64,000 bases of DNA from an uncultured Bacteroidales bacterium (GCA_902792435.1 CADAZN010000001.1:277460-341459), one strand, 5' to 3'; shown: positions 10,101 to 18,648, counted from the stretch's first letter. Notes: a model not told the origin generated them from the letters alone. Program-made: numbers and translations.

Positions 10101-10846
10101 ACTCCCAGCTCCTTGCTCAGTTGAAGCAACACTTCATTCACCTCCTGTTGTTTCTGGAAGGTCTCATGATTAGCGTTGGGCACTGTTGCCTTATGGCGCT
10201 GAAGCTCTAGGTAATAGTCATCGCCAAACACACCTTTATACCACTTAATCACCTCACGGGCTCCGTCAATATCTCCGTTCATTATCAACTGTGGCACCTC
10301 GCCGCCCAGGCAAGCCGAGCAACATATTACGCCCTCGTGATGAGCCGCCAGCTCGTTGTGATCGGTACGGGGGTGACTATAGAATCCATCGGTCCAAGCA
10401 TTCGAGACAATCTTAATGAGGTTGTGGTAACCTTGCAGGTTCTTAGCCAGCAGGATTAAGTGACGTCCTATGTCTCGCTTGTCGGTGTGGGTGTGCATAT
10501 CGGTGTTAGCGACATAAGCCTCACAACCAAAAATGGGTTTAAACAGCTTTTTCTCTTGCTCATTGATATCAATTCGCAAGTTGGCAACAACATCTTCATC
10601 GGGATAATCCTTTGCCTGTTCTTCTTCAATTTTTTTCTTTAAAGCTTTTATTGCATCGTTTACATCCGAATTCTTTTTATTGACATAATCGTGCAGCTCC
10701 TTGATGCCAAACATGTTACCATGGTCGGTAAGCGCAACACCACGCATACCATTGGCAATTGCCTTGTCGACAATGCCTTTCACGGGTGCCTGGCCGTCGA
10801 GCAGCGAGTATTGAGAGTGAACGTGAAGATGGATAAATGGAATCAT
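7193..10846 (-). CDS. dnaE: DNA polymerase III alpha subunit
   Basis: 1217 residues, the replicative polymerase. The N-terminal PHP domain begins with HLHVHSQYSLLDG and continues with ALTDHGNMFG. The C-family palm carries GPGRGSAAGS and the catalytic PDIDVDF at residues 446-452 (Asp447 and Asp449 as metal ligands). Fingers, a helix-hairpin-helix region and a C-terminal OB fold follow (FVLGGVVTDF, then a GSTEFMLFDKVF-like segment). No proofreading exonuclease domain is present, so this is DnaE rather than PolC. The ATG at 10846 places the PHP histidine near residue 8, as expected. The gene leads a minus-strand run with trxA and the Sel1-repeat gene. Confidence 0.96.
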   Translation of the reverse strand: MIPFIHLHVHSQYSLLDGQAPVKGIVDKAIANGMRGVALTDHGNMFGIKELHDYVNKKNSDVNDAIKALKKKIEEEQAKDYPDEDVVANLRIDINEQEKKLFKPIFGCEAYVANTDMHTHTDKRDIGRHLILLAKNLQGYHNLIKIVSNAWTDGFYSHPRTDHNELAAHHEGVICCSACLGGEVPQLIMNGDIDGAREVIKWYKGVFGDDYYLELQRHKATVPNANHETFQKQQEVNEVLLQLSKELGVKVICSNDSHFLNEDDADAHERLVLLSTGRRMGEENTLLYTKQEWFKTQEEMNELFADIPEALENTTEILDKVEIYSINHKPILPDFPIPDGFDNEDDYLRHLVYEGAKERWPDMDEEHRERIDFELDTIKKMGFPGYFLIVQDYIRVAPSLGCAVGPGRGSAAGSAVAYCLGITKIDPIKYDLLFERFLNPDRISLPDIDVDFDDDGRAAVFKYVTEKYGAEKVAHIITYGTMAAKMAIKDVARVHDLPIPESNRLANFIPSRPNEMPEDEEGKNYKITIKNCLKCFPEFRQELDNPNPIVGDTIRFAEKLEGNVRGTGVHACGVIIGRDPITDWVPVSTAIDKEDKEGARLVVTQYEGSVIEETGLIKMDFLGLKTLSIIKDALANIKQTHGIDIDIEKIPIDDKKTYQLYCEGRTTGTFQFESAGMQKYLIELQPSTFEDLIAMNALYRPGPMAYIPQFIARKHGRDPITYDFPEMEKYLKDTYGITVYQEQVMLLSRQLAGFTRGESDVLRKAMGKKQKDKLDKLKPKFLQGGEDRGHDRKTLEKIWSDWEAFASYAFNKSHATCYSWVAYQTAYLKANYPSEYMAAVLSRSGDVEKMTKFMDECKAIGVKVMGPDINESYKSFSANKEGVIRFGLNGIKGFGSNSVDAIITEREKNGPFKDIFDLVERVSLTACNRRAIEALALSGAFDSFGIQREAFFEKNSKGEDFSEVLLHYGQQYQLDKSRQANTLFGDIMDELTSKPAIPKVEEWPTIEKLSRERDLVGIYLSAHPLDPFFMELKFGCNSTIKDFTEQGSSRVGHEFVLGGVVTDFAERPSKRGNNFGILKIEDKTGSTEFMLFDKVFANYRNYCIPGTAIAVRCAYVKNRYNDKINLQVSNIAFLKDLKGKMVKAIRFNLNENQLEISNIIKEQLKSKSDSKCEMIFRIHDLATNRYVDMRSDLKLPLTREFLEQLDDLSVKYTVINE

Positions 10847-11265
10847 ATGTTGTACCTAGATATTAATGTGTTTTATTATTATTAAGTCGTTAAGCGTGAT
10901 AACATTACAATCCTCACTAAGGGCAAGGACCGAAAGGTGTGCTTTATCGTGTGTAAAGTTACAGCAAAACATCCCCTTTAGCAAAATATTTCCTCAATAA
11001 GTTATTAACAATTTACATCCACACGAGTGCATGGCGCCTCGCGGGGGCATGCCCAGGAGAGTTTAGCACTCTTAAAATTAAATAGTTTAAATTACGATAA
11101 ATATCAAGCAGTTAAGTCCTCTATAATTCAAGCTAGTTTACCCGAAAGTTTACTAGAACAAGAAATACATACTAATGTTATAGAAAAAGATAATATAATA
11201 AAGAACTTGACAATTTTTTGAAAAAGTTTTGGAATAGCGGCATAACCCATGAGAGCAAACAATAA
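10847..11265. other. Intergenic region upstream of dnaE
   Basis: About 420 bp without a convincing gene. A frame at 11027-11221 (plus, 64 codons) has an AT-rich second half with codon use unlike its neighbours; it could be a gene remnant but has no promoter or recognisable product. 11045-11054 is a 10-bp palindrome. 10999-11013 shares 15 bases with a site upstream of the ribonucleotide reductase gene. The dnaE promoter should lie here, but I found no exact TAnnTTTG on the minus strand. Confidence 0.5.
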
Positions 11266-11289
11266 AAGCGCCCTGGGGTGAGGGCGCTT
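11266..11289 (-). terminator. Terminator of the nagB-like operon
   Basis: AAGCGCCCT (11266-11274) pairs with AGGGCGCTT (11281-11289) around a 6-nt loop. On the minus strand it is followed by TTTTATTG. It lies 19 bp past the stop at 11308. Confidence 0.75.
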
Positions 11290-11294
11290 GAGAT

Positions 11295-11319
11295 TGTGCA
11301 TTATGAATTATGCATTATG
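11295..11319 (-). repeat. Dispersed CATAAT-type repeat overlapping a stop codon
   Basis: On the minus strand this contains AATGCATAATTCATAATGCA, identical to 56425-56444. It overlaps the last codons and the stop of the nagB-like gene, which ends His-Asn-Ala within the repeat. It is followed by a GC-rich hairpin, the same arrangement as at 56425-56490. Confidence 0.7.
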
Positions 11320-13299
11320 GAAGTTGTACTGAACAAAAGCCTCGATGGCTTCATAGCTTGCGAGGCCCAGTCGGCTATAGAGCTCGGCAGTCTCCTGGTT
11401 GCGCTTGAGCGAGCGTTGCCAGTTGAGGTCCTCATCTTCGGGGTCGATAAAAGGTGCATCGTGCACCTGCGACTGGTGCTTGAGAATAGCATCGCGCTTG
11501 TATTGGAACTCCTCGGGACTCATGGGAACTGCCATCTCAATGTGGTCAATGTCCCACTCGCCCCACAAGCCACGATACATCCACACCCGGCAGTCCTGCA
11601 TAAACTGTGAATCTTTAAGCTCATCAATCGCAGCAAGCACCACATTAGCAGCAGGCTCGTGGATGCCATAAGGGTCGTTCAAGTCGTCGGCAAAGAAAAT
11701 TTGATGTGGCTGGATGCGCTCTATCAATTCTTTAACAGGCAACACATCGGCCTCGGTGACGCGCCCCTTGCCAAAAGGCGAGTCGACATAGAACGGCAAT
11801 GCCAGTTCGTGAACATTTTCCTCAGCTATTCCCAAATATCGACAGCTGGTAATGCCCTCGCACACAAATATCTCGCCCTTGCAAAAACGCACCTCAGCAA
11901 CATCGGCGTCGCCAGGCATCTTGTTGCGGAGACTCTCCTCAATAGTCTCAACCACAGCTCGTTGCTGGTCGCTGTAGTAGCCATTGTTAAGAGCCACACG
12001 TTTTGACACCATCACATAGCGTTTCATATCTTCATCACTAACCATGATGTCGCCCGAAGTCACATAGGCGACATGCACCTCATGTCCCTGCTCCACCAGT
12101 CGGCGCAACGTGCCGCCCATAGCAAGAATCGCATCGTCGGGATGAGGGCTGAATGCTAGAATCCGTTTAGGATAAGGCACGGCACGTTCTGGGCGATAGG
12201 TGTCGTCGGCATTAGGTTTGCCACCTGGCCATCCAGTGATAGTGTGTTGAATGTCATTGAAAATTTGAATATTTACATTATATCCTGAGCCATAAACGGC
12301 CACGAGCTCACTCAAGCCATAGTCATTATAGTCTTTATTTGTGAGTTTGAGAATGGGCTTGCCAGTTTGTTCACTCAACCACACCAACGCACGGCGCAAC
12401 AGTGTGCGATTCCATTCACAAGAAGTCACTTTCCAGGGATAGTTGATGCGAGTAAGAGTTGATGCCGCGTCAAGGTCTATTACCAACTGCACGTCATGAT
12501 GCATTTGAAGAAACGATGCAGGATATTGGTCGGTGATATTGCCTTCAATAGTGTTGAAAACAGCCTTGGCACTTCCTTCGCCCCATGCAGCGCTAATGAT
12601 TCGACGAGCATTGAGAATGTTGCTGATGCCCAAGGTAACTGCAGTCTTTGGCGATTGTTCACACTGGTAGCTGTCGGCAATGCGAGTGCGCGTCTCGCCA
12701 GTGAGCGACACCAGGCGGCAAGATGACATACTCGTCGATCCGGCCTCGTTAAATGCCAATCCGCCATTCTTAGTGAGCTCACAAATCACAAGGTCGAGAC
12801 CTCCATACTCATCTATTTCGGTCTCATAAGCCTTACACAGCTTGAACACATCCTCTTTAGTAGCTTCGGCGCTAAATGTGTGGATGTTCTCAGGGAAGAT
12901 GTCCACCTTGTTGAGGAAACCGTCGCTCAAGCGCTTGAGAGTGCTTTGTCCATCATCGACAGGCACACCTAGACCAAGCTCGGTCATGTTGAACACAACC
13001 ACGTTGTTGAAGCTCACCTTGTCGGCAAAATACATCTTCACCAGCTCGCCATAGATGTCCATAGCACAACGACCTGCGCCAAGTCCCAACACACAGCGGC
13101 CTTTCTCACGCACACACTCTTGGATAATGCACGCAACTTCTTGTGCTGCCCAGACGGCACCCTCAATGGGAGTTTCCATCACCTTTGTTGGCACTTTTTC
13201 ATAACGGGTGAGCGAGATTAGCTCCACCTCGCTCTCGGGCTTGTAGTATCGTTTCGACACTTGTTCAAGCTTTATGTGTGAACTCAAGTCAAATTTCAT
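11308..13299 (-). CDS. NagB-like/LmbE-like fusion protein with altered NagB active site
   Basis: 663 residues from the ATG at 13299 (an in-frame TTG lies two codons upstream). Residues ~1-290 resemble glucosamine-6-phosphate deaminase (NagB); ~375-620 resemble PIG-L/LmbE zinc deacetylases. This two-domain layout and length are known in Bacteroidetes. Compared with E. coli NagB, the general-base region NMDEY is NMTEL here (Thr106) and the DGHIAFNEP stretch is NGGLAFNEA (Asn178, Gly180), so Asp72, Asp141 and His143 are replaced; Glu148 is kept (Glu185). The LmbE motif is PHPDDA rather than PHPDDE/D. I infer a diverged, possibly non-deaminating paralogue acting on amino-sugar or GlcNAc conjugates. 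It follows exonuclease III by 42 bp. Confidence 0.85.
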   Translation of the reverse strand: MKFDLSSHIKLEQVSKRYYKPESEVELISLTRYEKVPTKVMETPIEGAVWAAQEVACIIQECVREKGRCVLGLGAGRCAMDIYGELVKMYFADKVSFNNVVVFNMTELGLGVPVDDGQSTLKRLSDGFLNKVDIFPENIHTFSAEATKEDVFKLCKAYETEIDEYGGLDLVICELTKNGGLAFNEAGSTSMSSCRLVSLTGETRTRIADSYQCEQSPKTAVTLGISNILNARRIISAAWGEGSAKAVFNTIEGNITDQYPASFLQMHHDVQLVIDLDAASTLTRINYPWKVTSCEWNRTLLRRALVWLSEQTGKPILKLTNKDYNDYGLSELVAVYGSGYNVNIQIFNDIQHTITGWPGGKPNADDTYRPERAVPYPKRILAFSPHPDDAILAMGGTLRRLVEQGHEVHVAYVTSGDIMVSDEDMKRYVMVSKRVALNNGYYSDQQRAVVETIEESLRNKMPGDADVAEVRFCKGEIFVCEGITSCRYLGIAEENVHELALPFYVDSPFGKGRVTEADVLPVKELIERIQPHQIFFADDLNDPYGIHEPAANVVLAAIDELKDSQFMQDCRVWMYRGLWGEWDIDHIEMAVPMSPEEFQYKRDAILKHQSQVHDAPFIDPEDEDLNWQRSLKRNQETAELYSRLGLASYEAIEAFVQYNFHNA

Positions 13300-13341
13300 A
13301 TTCAATTATTATATGACTAGAAAATCTAGTGAAAAGTAATC

Positions 13342-14100
13342 TTAAAACTCAATATCTAGTTCCACAGGGCAGTGGTCGCTGCCAAATATCTCGGTGTGAA
13401 TCTTAGCGTCGACCATCTTGTCGCGGGCATCGTTACTCACCAAGAAGTAGTCGATGCGCCAGCCAGCATTCTTCTCGCGTGCTTTGAAACGATAGCTCCA
13501 CCATGAATAAACGCCTTCAACATCGGGGTTGAAATGACGCCAGCTATCGGTGAAGCCAGCATCCAGCAGCGTCGTCATCTTCTCGCGCTCTTCATCGGTA
13601 AAGCCAGCATTCTTGCGGTTAGTCTTGGGGTTCTTGAGGTCAATCTCGGTGTGAGCCACGTTCAAGTCGCCACACACTATCACAGGTTTCTTCTCGTTGA
13701 GCTTGAGCAGATAGGCCCTGAAATCATCCTCCCATTTCATGCGATAATCAAGGCGACGCAAGCCATCCTGACTATTGGGCACATAGACGTTAACAAGATA
13801 GAAATTCTCCATCTCGAGAGTGATGACTCTGCCCTCGTGGTCATGCTCATCGATGCCAATGCCCAAAGTCACGTTCAAAGGTTCCTTGCGGGTGAAGATT
13901 GCCGTACCTGAGTAGCCTTTTTTCTCGGCATAGTTCCAATAGCTGCGGTAACCGTCAAATTCTAGGTCGAGCTGACCTGCCTGCATCTTGGTCTCCTGAA
14001 GGCAGAAGAAGTCGGCGTCAAGCTTCTTGAAAATCTCGACGAAGTCTTTGCCCACTACTGCGCGCAAGCCGTTTACGTTCCAAGAAATGAGTCGTGTCAT
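13342..14100 (-). CDS. xth: Exodeoxyribonuclease III (AP endonuclease)
   Basis: 252 residues, typical length. It cleaves DNA at abasic sites and removes 3' blocking groups in base excision repair. Family motifs are intact: ISWNVNGLRA at the N-terminus, LQETKMQ (catalytic Glu), GDLNVAHTEIDL (Asp/Asn), and SDHCPVE at the C-terminus (Asp-His pair). Its start overlaps the stop of the upstream small membrane protein gene by 4 bp, indicating translational coupling. Endonuclease III, which acts in the same pathway, is at 19999 on the opposite strand. Confidence 0.95.
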   Translation of the reverse strand: MTRLISWNVNGLRAVVGKDFVEIFKKLDADFFCLQETKMQAGQLDLEFDGYRSYWNYAEKKGYSGTAIFTRKEPLNVTLGIGIDEHDHEGRVITLEMENFYLVNVYVPNSQDGLRRLDYRMKWEDDFRAYLLKLNEKKPVIVCGDLNVAHTEIDLKNPKTNRKNAGFTDEEREKMTTLLDAGFTDSWRHFNPDVEGVYSWWSYRFKAREKNAGWRIDYFLVSNDARDKMVDAKIHTEIFGSDHCPVELDIEF

Positions 14101-14420
14101 TGCTCGTCGTCGGTTTTATAGTCTTCTTGCTCGTCAACTATCTCACCCTCCTCAATAGCCTTGTCAACAGCATCTTCCTTGGCGGCGTTCTCAAGTATCT
14201 CACGCTCGATGCGGCGGTTCTCCTCGTGTTCAATCTTGCGGGCTTTAACAAACATCCAAAGCGAAACAACGAGTGCCGCAAGTGCTATCATTGCTCCAAC
14301 GGCAAGTGCCCAGTAAGGCAACTTATCGGTGGTTCCCAAGTAGAGAAGAGCTAAGCACAGCAACAAGCAAAGGATGTCGAGAAAAAACGCATGGCGCATG
14401 AGTGATTTTGAATTATTCAT
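14097..14420 (-). CDS. Small two-helix membrane protein
   Basis: 107 residues. Two hydrophobic helices at about 12-28 and 37-57 are followed by a charged Glu/Lys-rich cytoplasmic tail predicted to be helical. No recognised family. It overlaps xth by 4 bp and lies 21 bp after the DUF4250 gene, so it belongs to that short operon. The length, overlap and clean membrane pattern support it as a real gene; its role is unknown. Confidence 0.7.
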   Translation of the reverse strand: MNNSKSLMRHAFFLDILCLLLCLALLYLGTTDKLPYWALAVGAMIALAALVVSLWMFVKARKIEHEENRRIEREILENAAKEDAVDKAIEEGEIVDEQEDYKTDDEQ

Positions 14421-14441
14421 AACAATATTTTTTGTGAGTTT

Positions 14442-14624
14442 TTAATAAAATCGATTGTTAAGGGCACTATACTGCATCCCTATATCTCGCAACTTTGCTT
14501 CAAGCTCGGCACAGTTGATGCCAAGATCGGAGCAAAGCTCATCAAGAGAACTATAGCGGTCACGCAACAACGTGTTGACATAGCTCACAAGGATAAACGG
14601 ATCTTGCGGAAGGGCATTTAGCAT
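14442..14624 (-). CDS. DUF4250 family protein
   Basis: 60 residues. The pattern of DPFILVSYVNTLLRDRYSSL followed by LCSDLGIN and a LEAKLRDIG helix matches the small DUF4250 family, whose function is unknown. No signal peptide; presumably cytoplasmic. It is the first gene of a minus-strand operon leading through a small membrane protein into xth. A -7 box (TATCTTTG on the minus strand) lies about 30 bp upstream of the ATG at 14624. Confidence 0.8.
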   Translation of the reverse strand: MLNALPQDPFILVSYVNTLLRDRYSSLDELCSDLGINCAELEAKLRDIGMQYSALNNRFY

Positions 14625-14653
14625 TATTACCTATTATTCTTTATTACAAGTCA

Positions 14654-14661
14654 CAAAGATA
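14654..14661 (-). promoter_or_regulatory. -7 box for the DUF4250-xth operon
   Basis: Minus strand TATCTTTG matches TAnnTTTG. A TTGG lies 19 bp further upstream as a possible -33 element. Confidence 0.55.
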
Positions 14662-14762
14662 AACAATAATTACAAACAAACCAATTTTTTCAAAATAAAT
14701 CACTAATTTTAGATAAATTAGGCTGCGCCTCGGAAACAAAAAATAAAAAATTCATCTTTGAT

Positions 14763-14793
14763 TTTGAATTTCTCTCGGCTTGCACTAATTTTG
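14763..14793 (+). promoter_or_regulatory. Promoter of the dGTPase-like gene
   Basis: TTTG (14763-14766), 19 bp, TAATTTTG (14786-14793), 25 bp before the ATG at 14819. Both boxes match the Bacteroidetes consensus. Confidence 0.7.
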
Positions 14794-14818
14794 CATGTTA
14801 TTTTAAAAATGAAATATT

Positions 14819-16153
14819 ATGGCAACTCGAATGAACTGGGAACGACTGATTTGTGACACACGCTTGGGACTTGAGCATTATAAGGATGGCAAAAGTGGGG
14901 TGCGAAGCGACTTTGAGCGCGATTATGACCGACTAATTTTCTCGTCGCCCTTCAGGCGCTTACAAAATAAAACGCAGGTGTTTCCACTGCCTGGCAGCAT
15001 CTTTGTGCACAACCGCTTGACCCACAGCCTTGAAGTGTCGTGCGTGGGACGTTCGCTTGCCAACGAAATAGCCATCAGGCTACATGAGCGACACTTAGAC
15101 AAGCCCTGGCGCGACAAGCTTTGGAACATGGGTGAGATTGTCGCTGCTGCATGCTTGGCACACGACCTGGGGAACCCTCCATTCGGGCACTCGGGTGAAA
15201 AGACCATTGGCGAGTTCTTCAGCAGTGGTAATGGCAAGGTTTTCAAAGACCGACTCACTCCGCAGCAATGGGCCGACCTCACACACTTCGAGGGTAACGC
15301 CAACTCGTTCCGAACTCTCGTCCACCAGTTCAAGGGTCGCCGTCCTGGAGGTTTCGCCATGACCTACTCCACTCTGGCCTCAATAGTGAAATACCCTTAC
15401 TCTTCGAGCCATGCCGGCGAGAAAGGCAAGTTTGGTTTCTTCACCACCGAGAAGGAGACTTTCGAGAAAATCGCCGACGAGTTGGGCATGATAAAGCTTG
15501 AAGAAGAGCGATATTGCCGCCATCCTCTAGTCTATATGGTAGAGGCTGCCGATGATATCTGCTACCAAGTTATGGACATTGAAGACGGTCACAAACTAAA
15601 ACTCCTTTCAACCGAGGAGACTATCGACCTTCTCACTAGCCTCTTTGATGATGAGCGCAAAGAACACATGCGCGAGGTCATGGAAAATGTGGCCGACCCC
15701 AACGAGAAAATCGTGTATCTGCGCTCGTGCGTTGTGGGGCTGCTCGTGCAAGAATGCGCCAAGACTTTTGTGGAACACGAGGACGAGATTATGGAAGGAC
15801 GTTTCAACGGCTCACTTATCGACAACATCTCGCCTCGGCCCAAAGATGGCTACAAGCGATGCAGCGACTTAGCATTCAAGAAGCTTTACCGCGCAGGATA
15901 TGTGGTTGACGTGGATCTTGCCGGTATTAGAATCATAAACTTACTACTCGACAAACTCACCCAAGCAGTGCTGCACCCCGAGACAAACTACTCGCAACTG
16001 TTGCTCAACAAGTTCCCACAGCAGTATGACGTCCACGCCACAACCCTGTTTGAAAAAATCCAAGGAGTTCTTGACCACATCAGCGCTATGACCGACGTCT
16101 ATGCCCTCAACCTTTACCGTCAGCTCGACGGCATAAGTCTCCCCACAGTATAG
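14819..16153 (+). CDS. dgt: Deoxyguanosinetriphosphate triphosphohydrolase-like protein
   Basis: 444 residues. Members hydrolyse dNTPs to the nucleoside and triphosphate, controlling nucleotide pools. The HD-domain metal site is visible: NRLTHSLEVS (His of the first motif), then CLAHDLGNPPFGHSGE with the His115-Asp116 pair. FRRLQNKTQV near residue 45 is typical of dGTPases. Cytoplasmic, no signal peptide. It has its own promoter and no partner in an operon; the peptidase gene downstream starts after 179 bp with a separate promoter. Substrate preference (dGTP or other dNTPs) cannot be told from sequence. Confidence 0.9.
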   Translation: MATRMNWERLICDTRLGLEHYKDGKSGVRSDFERDYDRLIFSSPFRRLQNKTQVFPLPGSIFVHNRLTHSLEVSCVGRSLANEIAIRLHERHLDKPWRDKLWNMGEIVAAACLAHDLGNPPFGHSGEKTIGEFFSSGNGKVFKDRLTPQQWADLTHFEGNANSFRTLVHQFKGRRPGGFAMTYSTLASIVKYPYSSSHAGEKGKFGFFTTEKETFEKIADELGMIKLEEERYCRHPLVYMVEAADDICYQVMDIEDGHKLKLLSTEETIDLLTSLFDDERKEHMREVMENVADPNEKIVYLRSCVVGLLVQECAKTFVEHEDEIMEGRFNGSLIDNISPRPKDGYKRCSDLAFKKLYRAGYVVDVDLAGIRIINLLLDKLTQAVLHPETNYSQLLLNKFPQQYDVHATTLFEKIQGVLDHISAMTDVYALNLYRQLDGISLPTV

Positions 16154-16263
16154 ACACAAAGAATCATTTCCTATCACAAGCAACCTATCAGCTAACTCTG
16201 ATATTAAGCAGAATTGTTGATAAAAAAAGTGTTGAAAACGAGAGGAAATGATTATTTTTTGAT

Positions 16264-16271
16264 TAAATTTG
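16264..16271 (+). promoter_or_regulatory. -7 box of the S9 peptidase gene
   Basis: TAAATTTG matches TAnnTTTG, with a leader of about 60 bp before the ATG at 16333. No TTTG at the usual distance. Confidence 0.5.
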
Positions 16272-16332
16272 CAAATTAAAGATTGTAAGTAATAAAATTA
16301 ACTACAATAATAACTTCATTAACAACTATTTC

Positions 16333-18648
16333 ATGAAACTATTAAAATCGACTATTATGGCTTCGTTAGCTGCTTTGATGGCATTGACTGCCTGTAGCAC
16401 AGCCTCCAACGGAGGAAACGAAGGTGGAAATGCTGCTGGCGGACAAGCCATTGAAATCAAAGACGGGAAATTCACTCCCGAGGTAATGTTATCACTAGGA
16501 CGAGTGAGCGACCCTCAACTCTCGCCCGACGGCACCCGCATTCTCTTTAACGTGAACTATCAAGACGTGAAAGAGAACAAAGGAAATGCCGACCTTTGGA
16601 TTATGGACGCCGACGGTAAGACTCCTGCCGTGAACTTGACCAATAGTCCTGGCAGCGAGAGCAATGCCGTTTGGATTAATGAAGGCGCAATGATTGCATT
16701 CATGTATCGTGATCCAGCTAAGGAAGATTCTAAACCTCAGGTATGGGTGATGAAAGCCGATGGTAGCGGGCGCACACCTGTCAGCGAGATGGAGAATGGC
16801 ATTGAGGGATTTTCTATTTCTCCCGATGGCACCAAGATTCTTCTTATCAGCACTGTTCAATATGGTAAGACTCAGCCCCTCGACAACTATCCCGACCTTG
16901 ATAAGGCAAAAGCTCGTCTCATCGATGACTTGATGTACAAGCACTGGGACGAGTGGGTAACAGCTGTACCACATCCTTTCGTTGCTGACTTCACAGGCAA
17001 CGCTGTCAAAGATCCAAAAGACATTCTCGAAGGAACTCAGTTTGAATCGCCAATGCGCCCCTGGGGTGGTGTTGAGTCGTTTGCTTGGACTGCCGATAGC
17101 AAAAAGGTAATCTACACCTGCCGCAAAAAGACTGGCAAAGATTATGCTTTCTCTACCAACAGCGACCTCTACCTCTATGACATAGCAAGTGGCAAAACTG
17201 AGAAAAACCTTACTGAAGGCATGATGGGCTACGACACCAATCCACGCGTCTTCAAGGACAAAGTCGCCTTCCTCTCAATGGAGCACGACGGCTATGAGGC
17301 CGACAAGAACCGGATTTTCCTGATGGACCTCAAGAGCGGAGAGAAGAAAGACCTCACCGAGAACTGGGACTATAGCGCCGACGACCTCGCTTGGTCGCCC
17401 GACGGCAAGTTCATCTATTTCCTTGCACCCTATCAGGGAACTATCCCAATGTTCCGCATCAACATCGAAAATCAGCAAGTTGACACCATCAATCCTGGAA
17501 TCAACGACTGGCATGACTATGCTGCCATCGTTCCGATGAAAGACGGTAAAGTGCTGACCCTGCGTCACAACTATGCAGAGCCCAACGAGCTCTACACCGT
17601 TGAGATGGGCAAAGAGCCCGTTAAGCTCACCAGCATCAACGATGACATCCTGGGCAAGGTAGATTCTATCTCAATGCGCAAGGAAATTGTTAAGACCACC
17701 GACGGCAAGGACATGACAGTGTGGGTAGTGTTGCCACCCAACTTCGATCCTAATAAGAAATATCCATCAATCTTCTTCTGCGAGGGCGGTCCACAATCAC
17801 CAGTTAGCCAGTTCTTCTCTTATCGCTGGAACTTCCGCCTTATGGCAAGCCAGGGATATGTAGTAATCGCTCCTAACCGCCGCGGCCTGCCCGGCTTCGG
17901 CACCGAGTGGAATGCTCAAATCAGTGGCGACTACGGAGGCCAGAACATGAAGGACTATATGAGTGCAGCTGAATATATGAAGCAGCAGCCTTACATCGAC
18001 GGTGACAAGATGGGTGCTGTAGGCGCCAGCTATGGTGGCTATTCAGTTTACTGGCTTGCCGGTAACCATAACAACACCTTCGCTTGCTTCCTCGCTCACG
18101 CTGGCATCTTCAACCTCGAGGCACAATATCTCGAAACCGAGGAGCTGTGGTTCACTCAGTGGGATCTTGGTGGTCCTTGCTGGGAGAAAGACAACGCAGT
18201 GGCTATGAAGACCTACAACGAGGCCAATCCTAAGAACTTCGTCCAGAACTGGAACACTCCTATCATGATTACAGCTGGCGAACTTGACTACCGCATAGTC
18301 TTCACTCAGGCTTGTCAAGCATTTGACGCAGCTCAAATTCGCGGCATCCCATCACGCATGCTCCTCTTCCCCGAGGAGAACCACTGGATTCTCAAGCCAC
18401 AAAACGCTCTCATGTGGCACCGCGAGTTCTTCCGCTGGCTCGACACTTGGCTCAAGCCAGGTAGCGAAGCTGCTAAGGCTTATATCGCTCAGCAAGACTC
18501 TATTGCAAAAGCAAGAGTTGAGAAAGCATTCGGTGAGCCAACTCCAATGCCAAAGACTCAAGAAAATCTCAACATCACCAACCCTGATTTGAAAGCCTAT
18601 TTCGACAAAGCCAAAGCTGCTAAATCGGAGGCTCCCAAGGAGGAATAA
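16333..18648 (+). CDS. S9 family dipeptidyl peptidase (DPP5-like) lipoprotein
   Basis: 771 residues. Lipoprotein signal with lipobox LTAC at about residues 18-21, then a short Gly/Asn-rich linker. Residues ~45-480 form a seven-bladed beta-propeller-like region (SPDGT repeats). The C-terminal alpha/beta-hydrolase domain holds the catalytic triad: Ser566 in GASYGGY, Asp652 in GELDYR, His684 in ENHWILKP. The HWILKPQN context resembles DPP5-type enzymes of Porphyromonas and Prevotella, which release dipeptides from peptide N-termini in the periplasm. I infer a role in peptide nutrition. Single-gene transcript with its own -7 box and terminator. Confidence 0.88.
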   Translation: MKLLKSTIMASLAALMALTACSTASNGGNEGGNAAGGQAIEIKDGKFTPEVMLSLGRVSDPQLSPDGTRILFNVNYQDVKENKGNADLWIMDADGKTPAVNLTNSPGSESNAVWINEGAMIAFMYRDPAKEDSKPQVWVMKADGSGRTPVSEMENGIEGFSISPDGTKILLISTVQYGKTQPLDNYPDLDKAKARLIDDLMYKHWDEWVTAVPHPFVADFTGNAVKDPKDILEGTQFESPMRPWGGVESFAWTADSKKVIYTCRKKTGKDYAFSTNSDLYLYDIASGKTEKNLTEGMMGYDTNPRVFKDKVAFLSMEHDGYEADKNRIFLMDLKSGEKKDLTENWDYSADDLAWSPDGKFIYFLAPYQGTIPMFRINIENQQVDTINPGINDWHDYAAIVPMKDGKVLTLRHNYAEPNELYTVEMGKEPVKLTSINDDILGKVDSISMRKEIVKTTDGKDMTVWVVLPPNFDPNKKYPSIFFCEGGPQSPVSQFFSYRWNFRLMASQGYVVIAPNRRGLPGFGTEWNAQISGDYGGQNMKDYMSAAEYMKQQPYIDGDKMGAVGASYGGYSVYWLAGNHNNTFACFLAHAGIFNLEAQYLETEELWFTQWDLGGPCWEKDNAVAMKTYNEANPKNFVQNWNTPIMITAGELDYRIVFTQACQAFDAAQIRGIPSRMLLFPEENHWILKPQNALMWHREFFRWLDTWLKPGSEAAKAYIAQQDSIAKARVEKAFGEPTPMPKTQENLNITNPDLKAYFDKAKAAKSEAPKEE

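Noticed and set aside
11045-11054. Palindrome GGGCATGCCC as an operator
   Set aside because: It is isolated, with no promoter box nearby and no second copy in the window.
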